Positions 1 through 11,699 are shown, numbered from the stretch's first letter. The stretch: DNA of 64,000 nt from Adiantum capillus-veneris (GCA_014529385.2 CM043947.1:97314036-97378035), one strand, 5' to 3'. Notes: generated from the sequence alone by a model not told the origin. Numbers and translations are program-made.

Positions 1-300
1 AACCAACGGCACCTATCAATCAAGAAAAGTTTATTGACAAAATGGTCAAGAGGTTAGCTCCTCTTGTAAATTCTGATCCGAGGGGGCTTAAGTGGTGCAA
101 AATTGAGAGAAAATGGACAAACCATACAGGAGAAGAGTGTTACTATGGCATGAAATATGCTAAGGAGAGGTATGTACAACCTGTTCCAATAGAACCTACT
201 CCACCTAGATACGCTATGGGGAACATGCCAGGTTTAGTAGGGGTTGCAAGATCACAAATTTGTCTTAGGAAAACAACCTCTGCTGCTGCCAGGTGCTAGA
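1..300 (+). pseudogene. E1 gag, C-terminal part
   Basis: Reading from about 42, the frame carries the motif IERKWTNHTGEECYY, matched in E3 as IERKWANHTGEECYY at the end of its 454-codon gag. It then gives a proline-rich stretch (VQPVP, PTPPRY) and stops near 299. The position after the capsid-like region and before the zinc knuckles fits a gag spacer. Upstream gag is outside the window. The WxNHTGEECYY block is conserved between copies, which suggests selection before decay; I know no named domain for it. Confidence 0.65.
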
Positions 301-429
301 ATTCATATAGACATAAGATACACACAGATGATGGAAGTATCTAATAAACAAGCATTAGTACTAGCTACAATGTATTATGACAACCAAAGCGGGTACTGTC
401 CTTTGCAGCGATAGAAGAAGAGAGAAACA

Positions 430-1597
430 CATGGAATGATGAGGGCAGTACAAACTCCACCTCGTGCGTTTCAACCTGAAGAAAGAAGGTACAAGATGGA
501 CGAAAGGACATTGCAATTCATTGTTGTGAATACAGGCTTAGCTAGGTTAGAGCCTGTTTATAGCCAAGAGGAATTGCAAAAAGAAGCTCCTCAATCAAAG
601 GTAGATTGTCACAAAAACTGTGACAACCACTTGGTCAAACAATGCCCTCATATGGAGATCACACAAGTAAATGCCTATTGTCTTACTGTGGCGTCATTCA
701 CTTGATCCGAGACTGTCCAAAAAACCCAAACCAAGTTAGAAATCTCACAACAAATGTCTCAGGAATCTTTCAGCTACCCAATAGCTCAAAAAATGAAAAC
801 ACCGTACCAATTCAAGTAGTTACGAGAGTGCAAACTCAAAAGGAAGCTGAGGAGAAGCAAGAGACAAAGAAAATGGAAACTGACGTGAGTCTAGAGACGA
901 GTGAACCAAAGACCGATGCACCTAGTTAAAAAACCAAGAGCAAACAAAACAACTAAAAAGCTAGAAAGGCTAGGATGAAAGCACGTAGGGAACGAGCCTA
1001 GAAATCCCTATATGAGGAACTTACCCAAGCTAAAGAGAAGATAAGACAACATGAGGAAAGTGTTACACCTTATCTTGTGCAGATGTCTCAACCTCCAGAA
1101 GAACCATCCATAGAAGAGAAACTGAGAAGTGCCAGTTTGGGAGGATCCATATTGGTCGAGAAGGTTAATGAACCATTAGACGCCCTCCTAATAGCTTATG
1201 AAACATGGCTCAAAAACAACCAAACCCAAGAACAAAGAAGGATGAAATATCCATATGCGGAACTAGAAAAGGACAGGCTTGACATGTGTTAAAATTGATT
1301 CAAACAACCCAAGCTTTACTAGAACTACTAGTTGGAAAACCTAAGAATGTGATCCTTGTCCCACCTGCAAAAGTAATTCCACCAAACCAAGAACAAAAAG
1401 AGCTAGATTCTAGTCACGAGCACGGACAAAAGCTCAAGGACCCCGGATTAGAACCAAGGATAGTGTTGAATACCATAAATAACTCTTTCGAGGGATTTCA
1501 CATAGCTATACCTGACAGTTGTAAAGAAATAGATGGTCCTGACGAATTGTGGAAACAAGTTAGAGAGGCCAATGAAGAAAGTGAGATAAGCACATGA
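430..1597 (+). pseudogene. E1 gag zinc-knuckle and linker region, frameshifted
   Basis: Two cysteine/histidine clusters follow one another: CHKNCDNHLVKQC and, after a one-base frame change near 670, YCGVIHLIRDC. The second corresponds to the CLECGITHLIPDC knuckle of E3 (C-x2-C-x3-H-x4-C, one residue short of the usual retroviral CCHC spacing). After the knuckles comes a charged K/E/R-rich linker with stops near 927 and 1000, then segments matching E3 such as LRSASLGGSILVEKVNE and YPYAELEKDR. Nucleic-acid binding is the expected role of the knuckles. Multiple stops make this copy nonfunctional. Confidence 0.65.
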
Positions 1598-1789
1598 GTA
1601 AACCAGATGGATGATGTAAGAGGAGTGTCTCTTCCACCAATGGAGGAAATTGAGACTGGATCTATAAGTGGAATCGTATTGGGGAGACAGAGGATTTGTA
1701 CAGTCTATGGATAGCCAACCCCATTCTCTTAGAACACTACCATCCTATACGGGAGAGTACGAAGCCAAGTCAGATGTTATTGCAATCCC

Positions 1790-3143
1790 ATGTCTTCCAA
1801 CAAGGTCATTGATTCAAAACGATTGATAGAAATTTTGTCGACACTAGTCATCTATACGATAACATTAGCCGAGCTGCTTAGAATACGACCAAACATGTGG
1901 GCTACTGTGGAAAAATGCCTAAAGAAAATTGGCGTTAAAAAACCAATGACCCAAATTGAGGAAGGGATCAAAGAGCTAGAAATACCTCAGCTAAACACTA
2001 GTTTAGTGCCATTAAACAAGGTCAGAGAGTATTATGAGAGAGAAGATGGGAACACCACTCTTCCGAATATCAAGGTGTAAAAACCATGGCAATCCTTGAC
2101 AGTGGAGCTGGTGTTGCCATTGCAACAAAAGCGGTCTGGAAAAAATGGGAAAAACCAGCAATGAGGGCTACTAGGATGAAATTGCATCTTGCAGACGATC
2201 ACATGGAAAGGCCCATAGGACTACTAGAAAAAGCAGTTGTTACTTCTTGTGGCATTGAATATGAGCAAACCTTTGCTATTGTTGACTTTTGCAAGAAGAA
2301 CAACTATGATATGAGCAAACCTTTACTATTGTTGACTTTGGCAAGAAGAACAACTATGATATCATTCTAGGAAGACCATTCATGTGACAATTGAAAATGG
2401 TCCAAGACTGGGGATATGACTATATTTACGTGAGACATATGGAAACCATGACGAGGATAAATCTGAAGGACCATAGTTACAGGGATGTGACGAGAACACC
2501 TATGGAGGAGTTTGATTACACTACTATAGCCAAATCAGAACTTCCAGCATGGTTGGGTAAGCCTAAAGAACTGTGGATATGTGGAGCTTCACAATGCGGA
2601 AGCTTAAAGCGAGAGGAATGCATCCTAGAAAGGGAAATTGAAGATACGGATTACATCCTACAACCCTTTCCTGAGGAAGCTCTAGAGTCACTTGAATGGG
2701 AACACATCTTGGCTACTCTGGGTGTGTGCACTATTCAAGAAAGTCCAACAACAAATTTTTGTGATGAAGATGGCTATGACGTCGTTCGTTATTTTGCAGT
2801 GAGTGTGATCCAGGAAAATGAAGACAAAGAAGAAGACGAGCTCTATGACTCCGTAGAAAACTTGGAGCTTCAAGAAGATGCCGACAATGAAAATCCAGAT
2901 AATTCAGCCAGTGATATGAACAATACTTTAACAAATGCAGGGTTCTATGATTGTCCAGATCAAAGACATTGGAAACAATGTCATTACTGCAAGAATAAAG
3001 TGCATCAAAAGTGGATTCCAAAATCTTCGGTGAAAATACAACTGCAACAAGCATCCTCATACGTGGCTCCTATACACGAAGAAAAGACTCAACCAAGAAC
3101 AAGAAAACCATGTCAACAGGCTAACAACGCTTTAATCAAGTAG
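1790..3143 (+). pseudogene. E1 retropepsin-like protease (PR1) and acidic tail
   Basis: The aspartic-protease active-site motif is read at about 2092 as AILDSGAGVAIATK, followed by the beta-strand-rich body. The closing ILGRPF-type motif follows near 2365. A 50-bp tandem duplication (2261-2360) inside this body shifts the frame. The next frame (2391-3143) matches the E2 and E3 tails: WGYDYIYVRH, a cysteine pair in ICGASQCGSLKREEC, an acidic stretch, then NAGFYDCPDQ. The Asp of the DSG triad is kept here and in E3 but is Glu in E2. Inactive because of the frameshift. Confidence 0.75.
2261..2360 (+). repeat. 50-bp tandem duplication inside E1 protease
   Basis: The 50-bp unit starting ATGAGCAAACCTTT at 2261 is repeated at 2311 with only a few substitutions. 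Fifty is not a multiple of three, so the duplication itself breaks the protease frame. E2 and E3 have a single copy, so it arose in this insertion. Confidence 0.9.
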
Positions 3144-3860
3144 ATACAAAAGTCATCCCAATGAAACAACAATCCAGGAGCAAGCAAAGAGTAACTTTCC
3201 ATAACGAACCAAACCACAAAGGGAGAGTACTAAAATGAAACATTGTTGAGGATAACAGTGACAGTGATGATTATTATGGCGTTCCTTGCCAGAAACTCAA
3301 TTCATCACCATCATTGGAAGCTTCAGTAACAACTAAGAAAGGCCAAAAGCAAAGAACAACAAGTCAAAACCAAAAAGTTCGACAAATCTGAATACCAAAG
3401 AGCCAGTTTGGCCAAAAACAAGTATGGATCAAGAAGACAAAGATCTTTGATGAAAAATCACAAGATCCAACACCAAAAGAAAAAGAGTTGAAGCCTATAA
3501 AAACATCTACAAATGTCACAAAGTCGCAAGCTTCGGCAACTTAGATTTGGGTTCCAAAGAAGTTGATTCAAGCACAAAGAGATCAAGAGTTTATTTGGAT
3601 TTCAAAACAATTAAAGTATCAACTCCCAAACTCTGAATCTCATCCCCAACCAAGAGTACAAGGGCTGAAGCAAAGACCACAGAAGACTCACACAAAGACA
3701 AGGTGGATCCCAAAAGAAGTCTCTTCAAACACAAACTAAGCAGGGACAAGTATGGTTCCAAAATAAGCAGCATAAACAAAACAGCCTGCAATCACAAAGA
3801 AGCAGGTCCCAATGGAAACCAATAAAACTATTGTCAGAACACTGTCGCTTGAATTCTTTT
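2990..3860 (+). pseudogene. E1 WIPK-repeat tail
   Basis: Degenerate copy of the tail seen open in E3. In shifting frames it reads HQKWIPKSS, an acidic run with serines, then KQVWIKKTK, IWVPKKL, EFIWISK, RWIPKE and further W-x-P-K units spaced 15-30 residues apart and separated by basic, glutamine-rich linkers. At least three stops and frame changes interrupt it. The function of the domain is unknown to me. Similar W-V/I-P-K units occur between zinc knuckle and protease in some plant copia polyproteins, but here they lie at the far 3' end. Confidence 0.6.
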
Positions 3861-4806
3861 AGTTCCTCCTAAGATTATTGTACAATTAGAAGAGAGCTCA
3901 CTTCAAGCCAAGACACACTACTGCGGAACAATGCCAAATACAACAACCAACCACAAGGCTAAAATGGATTCCAATGAAGCATCAAACAGATAAGTTAGCC
4001 TTTAAAAAATCTCTACAAAAGCCTCGCCAGCAAATGCTAATAAGCAAATTGCTTATACCCACATCTTGCACAACATAAAGTTTTTCCATGCATTGACTGT
4101 GTATGCATAATAGGGCTACATTACAAGGCCTGCATAGGCATATTTTTTGATTGCCCAAGCACAACACATACCCTTGGCGATACTCTGTCATCAAGGAGGA
4201 CTCCAAATAGGAGGGGGGAAGCATTATAAATGCGGCCCTCTAATATGAATATTAGAGGGCAATGTTTTGTGAGTTGTTTGAATTTTTGCGTTTGATTGTG
4301 ACATTTTTTGACAAAATTCAAAGTACATATATGCCCTCATAATAGCGTTAAAGGAGGAGTACGGGGACAAAAGCCATATATGAGCCCCTAGGGTCGTGTA
4401 CAATGTACATAGCATTAAGAATTTTATTAGAATGATTTTGTTTTTTGGTTGAACTTGATTTTTGGTTTTATTTTGTTACTTTTTAATTTAAAAAAACATG
4501 AAAAATAAATAAATCCCATAATCTAAATGAAGAAAAGACTGAAGAGATGCCAAGCAGTACAAAGAGAAAAAGGTCCAAGAAAATGATGATATTTCACGAC
4601 GTATGTCTCAAAAGCCATATGCACAATAGGTGATGCTAGAGGTAAGAAAAGAATGTTGATTAGTCTTCAACAACAACATGAGGCCAAAAATGATTGAGAA
4701 TGGTCATAAAACTCCGGGATGGACTATAAGGACAAAGAAAATTGGATCGACTAAACAAAAGAAGCATCAAGTGTAAAGTTTCCTATCAGACATTTCATGC
4801 GACTAC
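3861..4806 (+). other. E1 3' noncoding region, conserved with E2 and E3
   Basis: No ORF of substance. About 4000-4420 matches, in opposite orientation, 31690-32100 of E3 and 18297-18690 of E2 (shared landmarks: GCTTATACCCACATCTTGC, TCCATGCATTGACTGTG and a G-rich run before the hairpin at 4235). It marks the 3' untranslated part of the family. 4420-4806 is AT-rich with nothing recognised. Confidence 0.7.
4235..4260 (+). repeat. Perfect 12-bp inverted repeat (hairpin) in E1 3' region
   Basis: GCCCTCTAATAT, then GA, then its exact reverse complement. A smaller inverted repeat, GCATT-ATA-AATGC, ends two bases before it (4221-4233). E3 has a degenerate version at about 31850-31880. Could be an RNA hairpin near the 3' end of the transcript; no function is established. 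Confidence 0.75.
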
Positions 4807-5032
4807 TGTTACCATATACATGTGGTAGTGATGTGTGTGACCACACTAGGACCGCTGGGGCATTTTTTCCCTCTTTAGGATTTTCCCCCCCCGTGCATTG
4901 TATATACGCCCATCACTCTAGGGCTATCTATCTTTCCATTGCACACTAAGTAACATACTCTCTATTGTGTGCCTTGAGCTTCCTTCATCTTCTCCAAGCT
5001 GTGTGCGTTTCTCTACAACCCTAATTCCAACA
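4807..5032 (+). repeat. Copia 5' LTR
   Basis: 226 bp, begins TGTTACCATATACATGTGG and ends CCAACA. It carries a TATA-like GTATATACG near 4898. Its first 32 bp recur at 5867 after the purine tract, which fixes the LTR start; the primer-binding site two bases after 5032 fixes the end. Confidence 0.9.
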
Positions 5033-5034
5033 AT

Positions 5035-5045
5035 TGGTATCAGAG
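5035..5045 (+). other. Primer-binding site, initiator-Met tRNA type
   Basis: TGGTATCAGAG, the standard plant copia primer site complementary to the 3' end of initiator-Met tRNA, two bases after the LTR end. Confidence 0.92.
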
Positions 5046-5230
5046 ACAGGTTACGTCCTCCCGGGCTTAGACGCCAGCTGCTCCAACACATGCCTGCTCA
5101 CTTTCTCCGATTACAGTGAGGTTTGGCGAACGTTCATAGGTCGACAAATATATTGGAAAAGATCGTAGAGATAAGTCTGCTCATATTTTTGATTCGGGCT
5201 CATTTCGGCCTCCATTTCTACTACAAGCAA

Positions 5231-5790
5231 GCAGGCTGTCAAGAGGATTTTTTGCTACCTTAGTGGCACTTTACATCTTGGCTTGTTTTATCCCAAGAGA
5301 GGATCATTGCCGCTAGATTTACATGCTTTTTCGGACTCAGATTGGACTGGTTGTTTTGACACACGAGTGTCCACAAGTGGTTTTTGTTTCATGCTTGGCA
5401 GTTCATGTATATCATGGTTGAGGAAGAAGCAAGCTACTGTGGACACTTCGAGTTGTGAGGCTGAGTACATGGCAGTCTTCATAGCTACGATTGAGTGTGT
5501 AAGGCTCAGACACTTATGGCTGATTTGGGTGTTGGACAGGACATTGCCACCACTATCTACACTGATAGTCAGAGCGCATTGGCAGTTGCAAGGAACCCAG
5601 TTTTTCATGCTCGCACAAAGCACATTGAGGTGAATTACCACTATGTCAGGGAGAGGTTCTCAGCAGGAGAGATCAGCTCGGCTCATGTGCCAACATAGGA
5701 CAACCTTGCAGATCTTGTTGCAAAGGCATTGTCTCATGAGAAGCTCGAAGCTTTCCGCAAATCTTTGGGCTTACTCCCCTTTGTGGACTG
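5231..5790 (+). pseudogene. Copia RNase H / pol C-terminus
   Basis: Reads GTLHLGLFYPKRGSLPL, then SDSDWTGCFDTRVSTSGFC, the acidic motif CEAEYMA, and after a frameshift near 5505 IYTDSQSALAVARNP, ARTKHIEVNYHYVRE and the terminal ADLVAKALSHEKLEAFR. These are the ordered RNase H landmarks (D, E, D and the TKHI motif) of copia pol. An in-frame TAG at about 5696 and the frameshift inactivate it. The end at 5790 is followed within 75 bp by the purine tract. Confidence 0.88.
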
Positions 5791-5854
5791 ATCATGTCCT
5801 CAGGCCATGACACTTGCCTTTACTCATGTGCCAGCTCCCATTCACCGCATCACT

Positions 5855-5898
5855 CCAAGGGGGATTTGTTACCATATACATGTGGTAGTGATGTATGT
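5855..5898 (+). repeat. Copia purine tract and truncated 3' LTR
   Basis: CCAAGGGGGATT precedes TGTTACCATATACATGTGG at 5867. Identity with the 5' LTR lasts 32 bp with one mismatch and then stops abruptly, so the 3' LTR is truncated. Confidence 0.85.
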
Positions 5899-6725
<827 letters not shown>

Positions 6726-6845
6726 TTTTTTTGAAACGACTATGTACATCGGATTGGACAAACAAAACAAGCTCGTGCAAAGGCTACAGCCTATACTTTC
6801 TTTACATCAGCAAAGCAACAACAAAGAGTGCACCGACATTGACAA

Positions 6846-6885
6846 CCAGGTCATGTCAGAGATGTGATGAATTCAGAGAGGGGAG
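6846..6885 (+). other. E1 polypurine tract and flanking conserved block
   Basis: CAGAGAGGGGAG directly precedes the LTR start TGCTGACCC. The upstream CAACCAGGTCATGTC corresponds to CAATCAGGTCATGTC upstream of the E3 3' LTR (minus strand, near 30475). It primes plus-strand DNA synthesis in this family. Confidence 0.75.
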
Positions 6886-7836
6886 TGCTGACCCATGGGT
6901 CAACAACACGGCATAACTCAATTTCCATACCAAAGTCTTATTTTTTGAGAGTTATGAAATGCTGCGGATTATGGTTAGAAACATCATTTGTAATAAGTAG
7001 CTAGTCTAGTTGCAAAAGCCGTGCAATAGCACTTAGAAATTGTACATACAAAGCCATTTTACCCCTTGAACTCTATTTTAGGTTTAACCTATGGTAGCCT
7101 TAGTATATAAGGTACCTTGGTCATTTTGTAAAGAAGAACTTTTATCATAATCTAAGTTTTAAGCTGTCGTCAACTGTGTGTGAGAGAGGAAGAGAGAGGG
7201 CATGAGGTTCATCATGGCACTACTCCCTGCTCGTTCATCACATTGGAGATCCAACAACTTCATTGTGCTAGGCTTGGCAAGAGCTATGTGACAACGCCTG
7301 GCAATCCTCGTGAAACGGAGCGAACGCGCTCGCGTATCTACGAGCTATTTGCGGCTGTAAGTATATCAAATGATGTCTATTTTCTGCTTGCAAGTAGTCA
7401 TTAGAATCGTGGAAACATAAGCTACACATATGTACTCACATATTTCAATTTCGAGCACTTTCAAAATTTTGTGCTGTCTTCATACGTGTTTTTGAAGATG
7501 GGTTTATAGCAAGGATTTTGAATGTAGAGGCTTAGGGACATGTGTATCCTAGTGAGGGGATGGTGTTCCTTGAGTTTCATACAATTTTCGTATGATTTAG
7601 TGAGTTTCCTTTTGTTTGTGTGCATTGGGTTGGTGGTGTAGTTGAGAGTAGTGTTATTCTAGGTTGTGATTTAGTTAGCCTTCCAAAGTGTTGTATGCGT
7701 GGGATGGTCTCAGTTTGACAAGCTAAAGAGATTGCCTTCGTGCGCCTATCATGTCATCTGTGTCCTTGATTGACATTATGTTGATCTAGGTTGTGTTGCA
7801 TGCACTTTCTAGGTCGTGTGATTCGCTCCCGCAACA
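6886..7836 (+). repeat. E1 3' LTR (E-family LTR)
   Basis: 951 bp, TGCTGACCC at the start, CGCTCCCGCAACA at the end. Homologous along its length to the LTR at 44152-45107 (minus strand) and, over its U3 and R part, to 30029-30444. It contains a TATA box (TATATAA at 7104-7110) and the inverted repeat TGACCC-AT-GGGTCA within the first 20 bases. No matching 5-bp target duplication is seen at its edge because the left end of E1 is outside the window. It does not code. Confidence 0.85.
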
Positions 7837-8760
7837 ACATTCATGTACTCAGATATGCAATACCAGAATTCTAATGCTAGAGGGGGTGAAGGTGCATTAC
7901 CAATGCTCCTACTTGTGATTGATGATCAACAATTGGATGGGCCAGTGGCACATGGGATATGGCAATATCTAATGATGCCTGATGTTATATGAGATTTGAT
8001 TTTACCCTATGATATAGGGGATTTTGAATTAGCTTTGATCCAGGAGGAGACGATTATATGCATGGTCCGAGGCAATTGATTGATATGACATTTGATCCGG
8101 GCGGAACTTGACATGCTTGTGATTTTGGGTAGTTAACTTATATGCCATATGATTTAGGCGGTTTTCATGATGGTTTATGGGTTAATTCATGATTATGATA
8201 AGAAATTCTTGTGTTTTTCGTATGATCCTAGAGGAGGATATTATATTGCACCAGCATGAGGATGGCTTGGGTTTTGTGATATTTGTTATTGGACCTATGT
8301 CCCATTTGATCTTGGGGGCTATTGACTGGTACATGTTGTAGATTCAAAGGATATCAATATTTCTTATAGCAAATTGCTTGGAACTAGGTGTTTCTTTGTT
8401 TGAATTTAAGCTAAGAGGAAAGAGTTTTGGGTTTTGTGGTCAATAAACTTTACATGGGTAGCTTCCAATTGACTTCCTTGGACATTTGATGAAGTATCTT
8501 CACATATTTTGGGTTGGTTCTATTGCCAAAACTTAAAGTAAAGGACTTGACGACCATCCCGTGTGCATATGGGTGATAGCATGTTTAGGTGGTACCAAAA
8601 AGGAGTGTCTTGGACACTCCTTTGGGAGGAGATGAAATGGGTGGCGGGTTATTAATTTTCATTTTATATAAAGGAAAGATAAAATCTTTTTGGCTGAGAG
8701 GTTAGAATGGGCTGTTTCACTTTAATACTAAATCTTAAAGTAGCAAATTGCCTGCGCATT
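7837..8760 (+). pseudogene. Decayed ORF with a repeated F/Y-D-x-GG peptide motif
   Basis: Across several stops and frame changes six segments spell the same peptide: PYDIGDF (8008), FDPGGD (8034), FDPGGT (8091), MPYDLGGF (8148), YDPRGGY (8221) and VPFDLGGY (8305). Two of the intervals are exactly 57 bases (19 codons). I do not recognise the protein. It could be a structural or low-complexity gene, or a retroelement gag. No start codon or boundaries can be fixed, and the rest of this stretch shows nothing else. Confidence 0.4.
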
Positions 8761-8839
8761 TAAATTCCTTTGGGCTCTCTACAGGGCTTCCTCAATGGGT
8801 CCCTCCACCTCTTGTGCCCATTCTCTCTCTCCCCCCCCC

Positions 8840-8841
<2 letters not shown>

Positions 8842-8902
<61 letters not shown>

Positions 8903-8950
8903 GCCTCCCTTATCGGGCTTGTGCAGCATCTGCAAGCTTGCAGGCTGAGT

Positions 8951-9041
<91 letters not shown>
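8842..9041 (+). repeat. Two CT microsatellite tracts
   Basis: (CT)n runs at 8842-8898 and 8952-9041, separated by about 50 bp of unique sequence and preceded by a C-tract. Translation on either strand gives only Leu-Ser or Arg-Glu repeats, so the apparent ORFs here are artefacts. Confidence 0.95.
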
Positions 9042-9042
<1 letters not shown>

Positions 9043-10015
9043 CTTCTCTCTTTCAGTCCTCCATAGCCGTTCGTCACACAATCTGATTTTGCTAAAATGA
9101 TCTTTTTAACTATGTAGGTGCTTTTGTGGGAGTGTCCCTTGAGGGTAATGTTGTGGGTGTTGTAGGTTCTTGCAGGCGTAGCACAAAGCCGTATCAACCA
9201 GCTCCTCATTGCCAACCATATTCAACTTCAACAAAACCTCTCTCTATCTCTCTCTCTCTATGAGTATTATGGCACTGTTTTGAATGTCTTCATTGTCGTG
9301 TCAACAGCATCCTCGCACGTTCCACATGGAGTCACATAATACTCATAATGCCAGTACAAACCCCCTTTACCTTCCTCCATTATCTGCAACACATCATATC
9401 CCAAGGGATCTTCTACCGACTCTATGAAATTATTGGGTTGCAAAGAATAGGGAACAAAGAAACATGCAAAAAAAGATGGCATGAGCACGAGAGGATGGTG
9501 ACATTGATGAGCAGGAGCAAAGAAAATCTGTAGGGCAGTTGATAAGTGTTGGCGTAATTTAAAAAACGGGCTTTTGGAGGGTCTTCAATGGAGCATTCTA
9601 CAACAACTTCTCAGTCTTCCAATGTTTTCAGTGTTGCAACCTACATCGGAGACAGTTGGGAGGCTGATTTTCTCTAACATTTGTCATACATTGTCTAAGG
9701 TGAAGACTCCTCGTTCAAATAATGAGCTATTTTGAAATAGGCTACTGACATGGCATGCCTCAATGGAGTCAATGGGGCTGAAAATGTAATGAGCAATAAT
9801 GATGTTGCGAAGGCATTAGGACTTGATCGAAGAAATGTTGCGGGAGCCAGTTTCCGACTGCAAATTGGTATGGAGGAGGGGTCACTTCCCTTAGATATGT
9901 GTCAACGTCAGCAGCATAGGACCAGTACGTTAACAATCGAAATCAGAGAAATCGTGTTTCAATTCTAGTCACTCGAAACCCACATCAAAATCAGAGAAAT
10001 CGTGTTTCAATTCTA
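9042..10015 (+). other. Unassigned stretch, possible transposase C-terminus remnant
   Basis: Around 9556-9735 a broken frame reads LLSLPMFSVLQPTSETVGRL and then FSNICHTLSKVKTPRSNNEL, which weakly recalls the C-terminal dimerisation region of hAT transposases (hydrophobic LP, then ER-like and N-R-L residues). The resemblance is not strong enough for a call. The rest shows nothing I recognise. A 30-bp sequence (AATCAGAGAAATCGTGTTTC) is repeated at about 9943 and 9988. Confidence 0.25.
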
Positions 10016-10853
10016 GCTATGGATAGCAAGTTATGGCCAGTTGAAGTTTTTTCGGGGGCTAGTTATGGGCTAAGTTGATTGCATTGGAAATCGTGCCTGC
10101 TGGGTCTTTTTGGGTCTCGATAGAGTTTTAGAAGGCAAGGTGCTTCATGTGGAGTTGGCAGGAACTGACTGCACGTCAATTGGATGCCCGGTCAACGAGG
10201 TACCACAGGTCAAAGCTTGGGATTGCTTTTTAAGGCGTGCATGCAGATGGTTTTTCCCCGGTTTTTGCGGCACTTTATTTGAGACCATCGAGGAGGTGGG
10301 ATGTAGAGCTAGCCAAGGAGAATGAATCTCAAAATGTGCACCTCTGGTGGGGTTTTGTGAAGGGGGCAATTGGCCGACCGGAAAATGTGAGGGGTGCTGC
10401 TAAAGTGGGTCATAAAAAAAGAATAAAAAACTTGTTGAACTAATTTTGTGTAAAGGCTTCAACCCCCAATGAGCTGCAGTTGGAGGGGAGGGCTCCACGG
10501 GGCCTGGCATTAGTCCCACATGCACAAACGTGGGTTGGACGAAAAGGTTTAAGATCTGAGCCGTGAGGCCTCACTGGAATATAGGTTGGAGAGAGGGGAG
10601 CTTGGAGCCCCCCGCTGGGTATGGTGTTCGCCTTTAGATGATGCGTGAGCACTATAAAGTGGTGTGAATGGCACAGTGGCACAAATGGCATGGCAAGGCT
10701 GTTTTAGTCTATGCCAACGGTGCACGGCACCGGTGGGTGGTGGTAGACAGGGCAGCTTTGGTGGCGCTGTAGTCCTGCAAAGTGACGATGTGGCCGGCCA
10801 ATTGGGCGGCCGTTTCCCGTGGCCCTTGGAGGCCACATCTTTTGCAGACGAGG

Positions 10854-10888
10854 GGGGAGGGCATTAGTGATATCGCTAATGCCTCCCC
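10854..10888 (+). repeat. Inverted repeat flanking GATATC in the R-family LTR
   Basis: Left arm GGGGAGGGCATTAG, right arm CTAATGCCTCCCC, one extra base in the left arm, centre TGATATCG. Similar sequences lie at 46857-46893 and, degenerate, at 63284-63310. About 26 bases later the AG microsatellite starts in every copy. Confidence 0.75.
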
Positions 10889-10912
10889 AGCATGAAGTAA
10901 GGGGTGTGCCCC

Positions 10913-10914
<2 letters not shown>

Positions 10915-10987
<73 letters not shown>
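10915..10987 (+). repeat. AG microsatellite in R1
   Basis: Uninterrupted AG dinucleotides, 73 bp. The same site has 159 bp in R2 (46917-47075) and about 82 bp at 63344-63425. Confidence 0.97.
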
Positions 10988-10991
<4 letters not shown>

Positions 10992-11244
10992 TGAGTCCAG
11001 ACTGCAGGGAGCCCAAAGGGCAACCATTTCAAAGGGCGACCAAGAGGGGCGCCATGTGCAAAAAGATAGTGGCTGGGCAGATCAAAGGGCCCATTTCAAA
11101 CAAGGGTAAGCCAAGGTGAAGGGTGAGGAGAAAGAGAGAGAGAAGGCAGGTCAATGGGAAAGTCAAAGGAGCTGTGAAAGGTTGGGTAGTCCAAAGGATA
11201 AAAACTAAAGAAAAGAGAAAAAAATAAAGAGGAAAAAGGACTTG

Positions 11245-11696
11245 CTGCAAAGGGTTATGCACAACAAAAAGCAATAGGTTATGAAGAGACCTTTGCTCCC
11301 ACTTGTCGTATGACAACTGTGCATTTTCTATGTGCAGTGGCAACTCATTTTGGTTGGGATGTACATCAATCAGACATTGTTACTGATTTCTTGAATGGTG
11401 ACATATTTGAGGAAGTTTATGTAACTCAACCTCACGGTATTGTCAAGAAAGGACAACAGGACAAAGTGTGTATATGTAACAAGGCTTCGTATGGGTTGAA
11501 GGAATCTCCTCGTGCTTGGTATGAGAAAGCTGACACTCATTTGGTCAAACAAGGCTTTCGTAACAGTCCAACAAAAAGCACATTGTATGTAAAGTGTGAG
11601 GGTGATGTACTTCTCATTGTGATTCTTTATGTAGATGATTTGCTGATCACTCGACCACATGAGAGACATATTGCTGAAAATTTAAGGCTGATTTGA
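11245..11696 (+). pseudogene. Copia reverse transcriptase fragment
   Basis: An open stretch of about 150 codons reads KGYAQQKAIGYEETFAPTCR, then HQSDIVTDFLNGDIFEEVY, KASYGLKESPRAWYE and the catalytic YVDDLLIT. These are successive copia RT motifs from the palm. It starts at the junction with R1 and stops exactly where the E0 LTR begins, so it is a two-sided truncation. Remaining codons are fairly well preserved. It belongs to a different copia copy from the one at 4807. Confidence 0.9.
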
Positions 11697-11699
11697 ATG

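Larger units (their letters stand above)
4807..5898 (+). mobile_element. Copia-type LTR retrotransposon, internally deleted
   Basis: 5' LTR (4807-5032), a two-base gap, an initiator-Met type primer-binding site (5035-5045), about 185 bp of leader-like sequence, then only the C-terminal RNase H part of pol (5231-5790), a purine tract and the first 32 bp of a 3' LTR. Gag, protease, integrase and RT are missing, so most of the interior was deleted. The insertion lies within the 3' region of E1. Order RT-RNase H at the pol end plus the TGGTATCAGAG primer site identify Ty1/copia. Confidence 0.85.
10016..11225 (+). repeat. R-family LTR fragment (R1)
   Basis: Matches 46035-47300 and, split in two, 50565-51214 plus 63117-63660. 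It begins at GGATAGCAAGTTATGGCCAG and ends where similarity stops near 11225. It holds an inverted repeat (10854-10888) and an AG tract (10915-10987) at the same place as in the other copies. Those copies are LTRs of a gag-only element, so this is a broken LTR piece without ends. Short frames in it are not genes. Confidence 0.8.

Noticed and set aside
8770-9215. Leu-Ser and Arg-Glu ORFs over CT tracts
   Set aside because: Products of the dinucleotide repeat in every frame; the same for frames at 10704-11119, 14352-14723, 46531-47296 and 63254-63556.
9540-9760. hAT transposase gene
   Set aside because: Only a vague C-terminal resemblance over 60 codons with stops; kept as an unassigned stretch.
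10440-10869. ORFs on both strands in R1
   Set aside because: Homologous positions in R2 and at 50.9-51.2 kb do not keep the frames; this is LTR.
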